A stretch of DNA of 7,364 bases from the NCBI GenBank assembly GCA_026785795.1, contig JAJAZJ010000217.1, positions 1 to 7,364 of the forward strand, in the 5' to 3' direction. The position numbers were made by a program, and so were the translations under genes. Below the pieces are notes generated by a model that did not search any database, had not been told where the DNA came from, and was given only the letters and a program-made list of their open reading frames with translations. This stretch comes from Pseudoxanthomonas sp. (GTDB taxonomy: Bacteria > Pseudomonadota > Gammaproteobacteria > Xanthomonadales > Xanthomonadaceae). How positions within the stretch are numbered: position 1 is the stretch's first letter; every line of letters starts with the position of its first letter. Positions 5,672-7,364 of the stretch are shown here, piece by piece.

Positions 5672-6706
5672 ATGATACCTGCACCCACTGTCTGCATACA
5701 GCCAGCCCCTGCCGCCGCCCGGCCGGTGCAGGATGGCGGTTGGCAGCACGCTTGGCGGGACGCAGTGCGCGACCCACGTGAACTGCTGGCACTGCTGGGC
5801 CTGGATGCGCTGGCTGCACGGGTATCGGCGCCGGCCGCCGGCCAGTTCCCGCTGCGCGTGCCGCGGGGATTTGTCAGACGGATGCGCCATGGCGATGCGG
5901 CTGATCCACTCCTGCGCCAGGTGCTGCCTCTGGACGATGAGATGCGCGTGGTGAGCGGCTTCGGCCTGGACGCGGTGGGTGATGCTGCCGCCATCACCGC
6001 GACCGGCATGCTGCAGAAATACCGGGGTCGCGCCCTGCTGGTGGCCACCGGCAGCTGCGCGGTGCACTGTCGCTATTGCTTCCGCCGACACTTCCCCTAC
6101 GCCGAGGAAACCGCTGCCCGCGAAGGCTGGCGCCAGGCTGTGGCCCTGATCGGCGAGGACCCGAGCATCGAGGAGGTGATCCTTTCCGGTGGTGACCCGC
6201 TGTCGCTGGCTACGCACAAGCTGGCCGAACTGACCGGCGCCCTGGCCGGGATTGCCCATCTGAAACGGCTGCGGATCCACAGCCGCCTGCCGATCGTGCT
6301 GCCCGAGCGAGTCGACCCCGCCCTGCTGGCCTGGCTGTCGGGCCTGCGCTGGCCAACAACGGTGGTGGTGCACGCCAACCATGCCAATGAATTTGATGCC
6401 TCCGTGGATGCAGCGTTGGCCAGGCTGCGCGCAACCGGCGTGCAGCTGCTCAACCAGGCTGTGCTGCTGCGCGGAGTCAATGACAGCGTCGACGCCCTCG
6501 TGCAGCTGAGCGAGCGCGGATTCCAGGCCGGGGTCCTGCCCTACTACCTGCACCAGTTGGACCGGGTGGCGGGTGTCGCCCACTTCGAGGTATCCGACGA
6601 CCGGGCCAGGGACCTGCATGCCCGCCTGCAGGCCAGGCTGTCCGGCTACCTGGTGCCGCGGCTCGTGCGTGAAGTCGCCGGCGAACCCGGAAAACGACCC
6701 CTTTGA
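5672..6706 (+). CDS. epmB: EF-P lysine 2,3-aminomutase EpmB (radical SAM)
   Basis: EpmB converts L-lysine to (R)-beta-lysine, which EpmA attaches to EF-P. The 344-residue product is nearly the same length as E. coli EpmB (342). The radical SAM cluster motif is CAVHCRYC, with Cys129, Cys133 and Cys136, in the EpmB/KamA form CxxxCxxC followed by FRRHFPY. Further signatures are ILSGGDPLS for SAM binding, [34 protein letters not shown], and the C-terminal [18 protein letters not shown] with the lysine 2,3-aminomutase pattern PYYLHQLD just before. The N-terminal LFALRVPR-like segment reads [14 protein letters not shown] here, followed by [10 protein letters not shown] chose the ATG at 5672 by length and the family start, although no Shine-Dalgarno is obvious. 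It is transcribed away from efp, the same divergent arrangement as in E. coli. Confidence 0.96.
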   Translation: MIPAPTVCIQPAPAAARPVQDGGWQHAWRDAVRDPRELLALLGLDALAARVSAPAAGQFPLRVPRGFVRRMRHGDAADPLLRQVLPLDDEMRVVSGFGLDAVGDAAAITATGMLQKYRGRALLVATGSCAVHCRYCFRRHFPYAEETAAREGWRQAVALIGEDPSIEEVILSGGDPLSLATHKLAELTGALAGIAHLKRLRIHSRLPIVLPERVDPALLAWLSGLRWPTTVVVHANHANEFDASVDAALARLRATGVQLLNQAVLLRGVNDSVDALVQLSERGFQAGVLPYYLHQLDRVAGVAHFEVSDDRARDLHARLQARLSGYLVPRLVREVAGEPGKRPL

Positions 6707-6721
6707 GCCGCCCAGGCCAGC

Positions 6722-6750
6722 CGCACGTAGCCGTAGCGGCACGCGGTGCG
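6722..6750 (+). terminator. Candidate hairpin downstream of epmB
   Basis: CGCAC (6722-6726) pairs with GTGCG (6746-6750) and encloses a second stem, GCCG-TAG-CGGC (6730-6740). It lies 16 nt after the epmB stop. There is no following T-tract, so intrinsic termination is uncertain, and the structure may be part of the next gene's upstream region. Confidence 0.3.
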
Positions 6751-6804
6751 ACGTGGTGGCGTACGCGAAACTGCAACCGGCGGTGAATTCCGCGACGTCC
6801 GCAA

Positions 6805-6833
6805 TGGACGCAAGGGCAGGCATCGTGTATTAA
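6805..6833 (+). promoter_or_regulatory. Candidate sigma-70 promoter for the fimX-like gene
   Basis: TGGACG (6805-6810, four of six matches to TTGACA) and TATTAA (6828-6833, four of six matches to TATAAT) are spaced by 17 nt. The AT-rich patch stands out in GC-rich surroundings. A start near 6840 would leave a leader of about 20 nt before the ATG at 6860, which has only a weak AGGCGG site. The 153-bp gap after epmB otherwise holds several short hairpins and no recognisable gene. Confidence 0.35.
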
Positions 6834-6859
6834 AAGCCCTCCCCAGGCGGACCTACTGC

Positions 6860-7364
6860 ATGCAGATCGGCAAAGACACCACCATTCGGCTGATGATCGT
6901 GGACGACAGCGCCGAAGATGCCGAGGCCGTGGTCACGGCGTTCCGCAATGGTGGCATCGCGATCCGCCCGCATCGGCCAGTCAACGCCGAGGAGCTGGCC
7001 GTCATGCTGGCGGCACAGCCCATCGACCTGGTGCTGGCCGCGAAATCCTCGCGCGCCGTCCCGCTGCCGGCGGTCCTGTCCCAGGTGGCTGCCAGCGGCA
7101 AGGACATCCCGGTCATCGCCCTGGTCGATGCCATCGATGAGTCAGCGGTGATCGGCGACCTGACCCTGGGCGCGCGCGCCGTGGCCCTGCGTGGCCGCAA
7201 CGAGCACATGCTTGCCGTACTGCTGTCCGAATGGGCGGACCTGCAGTCGCGCCGGGCCCTGCGCCGGCTGGAGGGCCAGATGCGCGAGACCGAGCGCCGC
7301 TGTGACGCGCTGATTGCGTCCTCGCGCGACCCGATTGCCTATATCCATGAAGGCATGCACATCC
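6860..7364 (+). CDS. fimX: FimX-like cyclic-di-GMP protein, N-terminal pseudo-receiver domain and start of PAS (partial, 3' end outside window)
   Basis: The frame from the ATG at 6860 is open to the window end (168 codons) and has no stop. Residues 9-125 look like a response-regulator receiver: RLMIVDDSAED (acidic pair Asp15/Asp16), then PIDLVLAAKS, IPVIALVDA and GARAVALRGR. The phosphorylated Asp is replaced by Ala61, the switch Thr/Ser by Val and the conserved Lys by Arg, so it should not be phosphorylated. An Arg/Glu-rich helix (about 130-150) leads into ALIASSRDPIAYIHEGMHI, the start of a PAS domain. This REC-like–PAS order, and the position after epmB, fit Xanthomonas FimX, a protein with degenerate GGDEF and EAL domains that binds cyclic-di-GMP and controls type IV pili with PilZ and PilB. 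The GGDEF/EAL part is outside the window, so the name rests on the N-terminus and memory of the family. Confidence 0.75.
   Translation, partial: MQIGKDTTIRLMIVDDSAEDAEAVVTAFRNGGIAIRPHRPVNAEELAVMLAAQPIDLVLAAKSSRAVPLPAVLSQVAASGKDIPVIALVDAIDESAVIGDLTLGARAVALRGRNEHMLAVLLSEWADLQSRRALRRLEGQMRETERRCDALIASSRDPIAYIHEGMHI

Overview
The window looks like a chromosomal housekeeping segment from a high-GC gammaproteobacterium, most likely Xanthomonadaceae (Stenotrophomonas, Pseudoxanthomonas or Xanthomonas-like). The evidence is a GC-rich sequence with strong third-position G/C, an EF-P with Lys34 beside an EpmB-type aminomutase, a type I GTP cyclohydrolase of the FolE2 class, a ubiG–HAD phosphatase pair, and a FimX-like cyclic-di-GMP protein beginning at the right edge. 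The genus is inferred from memory of these families, not from a search.

Layout. Bases 1-149 (+) are the last 48 codons of an M23/LytM-type zinc peptidase. Bases 100-347 are two tandem copies of a 124-bp unit that starts inside the peptidase gene, so the last 15 codons and stop of that gene are present twice. Then six genes lie on the minus strand, read right to left: efp (5574-5008), a TRZ/ATZ-type MTA/SAH deaminase (5003-3666), ubiG (3530-2808), a HAD phosphatase best read as MupP (2811-2143), a degenerate squalene/phytoene-synthase-like protein (2034-1354) and folE2 (1276-350). A REPIN-like inverted pair sits between the last two blocks (2045-2137). On the plus strand, epmB (5672-6706) diverges from efp, and the 5' part of a fimX-like gene begins at 6860 and runs off the end.

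How the genes relate. EpmB makes the beta-lysine used to modify EF-P Lys34, so enzyme and target share one divergent intergenic region. efp, the deaminase, ubiG and the phosphatase are tightly packed (4-nt gap, 135-nt gap, 4-nt ATGA overlap). The deaminase acts on methylthioadenosine or S-adenosylhomocysteine, the latter being the by-product of the SAM-dependent UbiG reactions. The phosphatase in this position is the MurNAc-6-phosphate phosphatase of cell-wall recycling in Pseudomonas. FolE2 feeds folate/queuosine-type pterin synthesis.

I saw no phage, transposase, CRISPR, tRNA or defence gene, and no clearly new multi-gene system. The points most worth a second look are the tandem duplication of the peptidase 3' end, the REPIN-like element and its possible role in starting the gene beside it, the synthase-like protein lacking its metal-binding aspartates, and the naming of the phosphatase.
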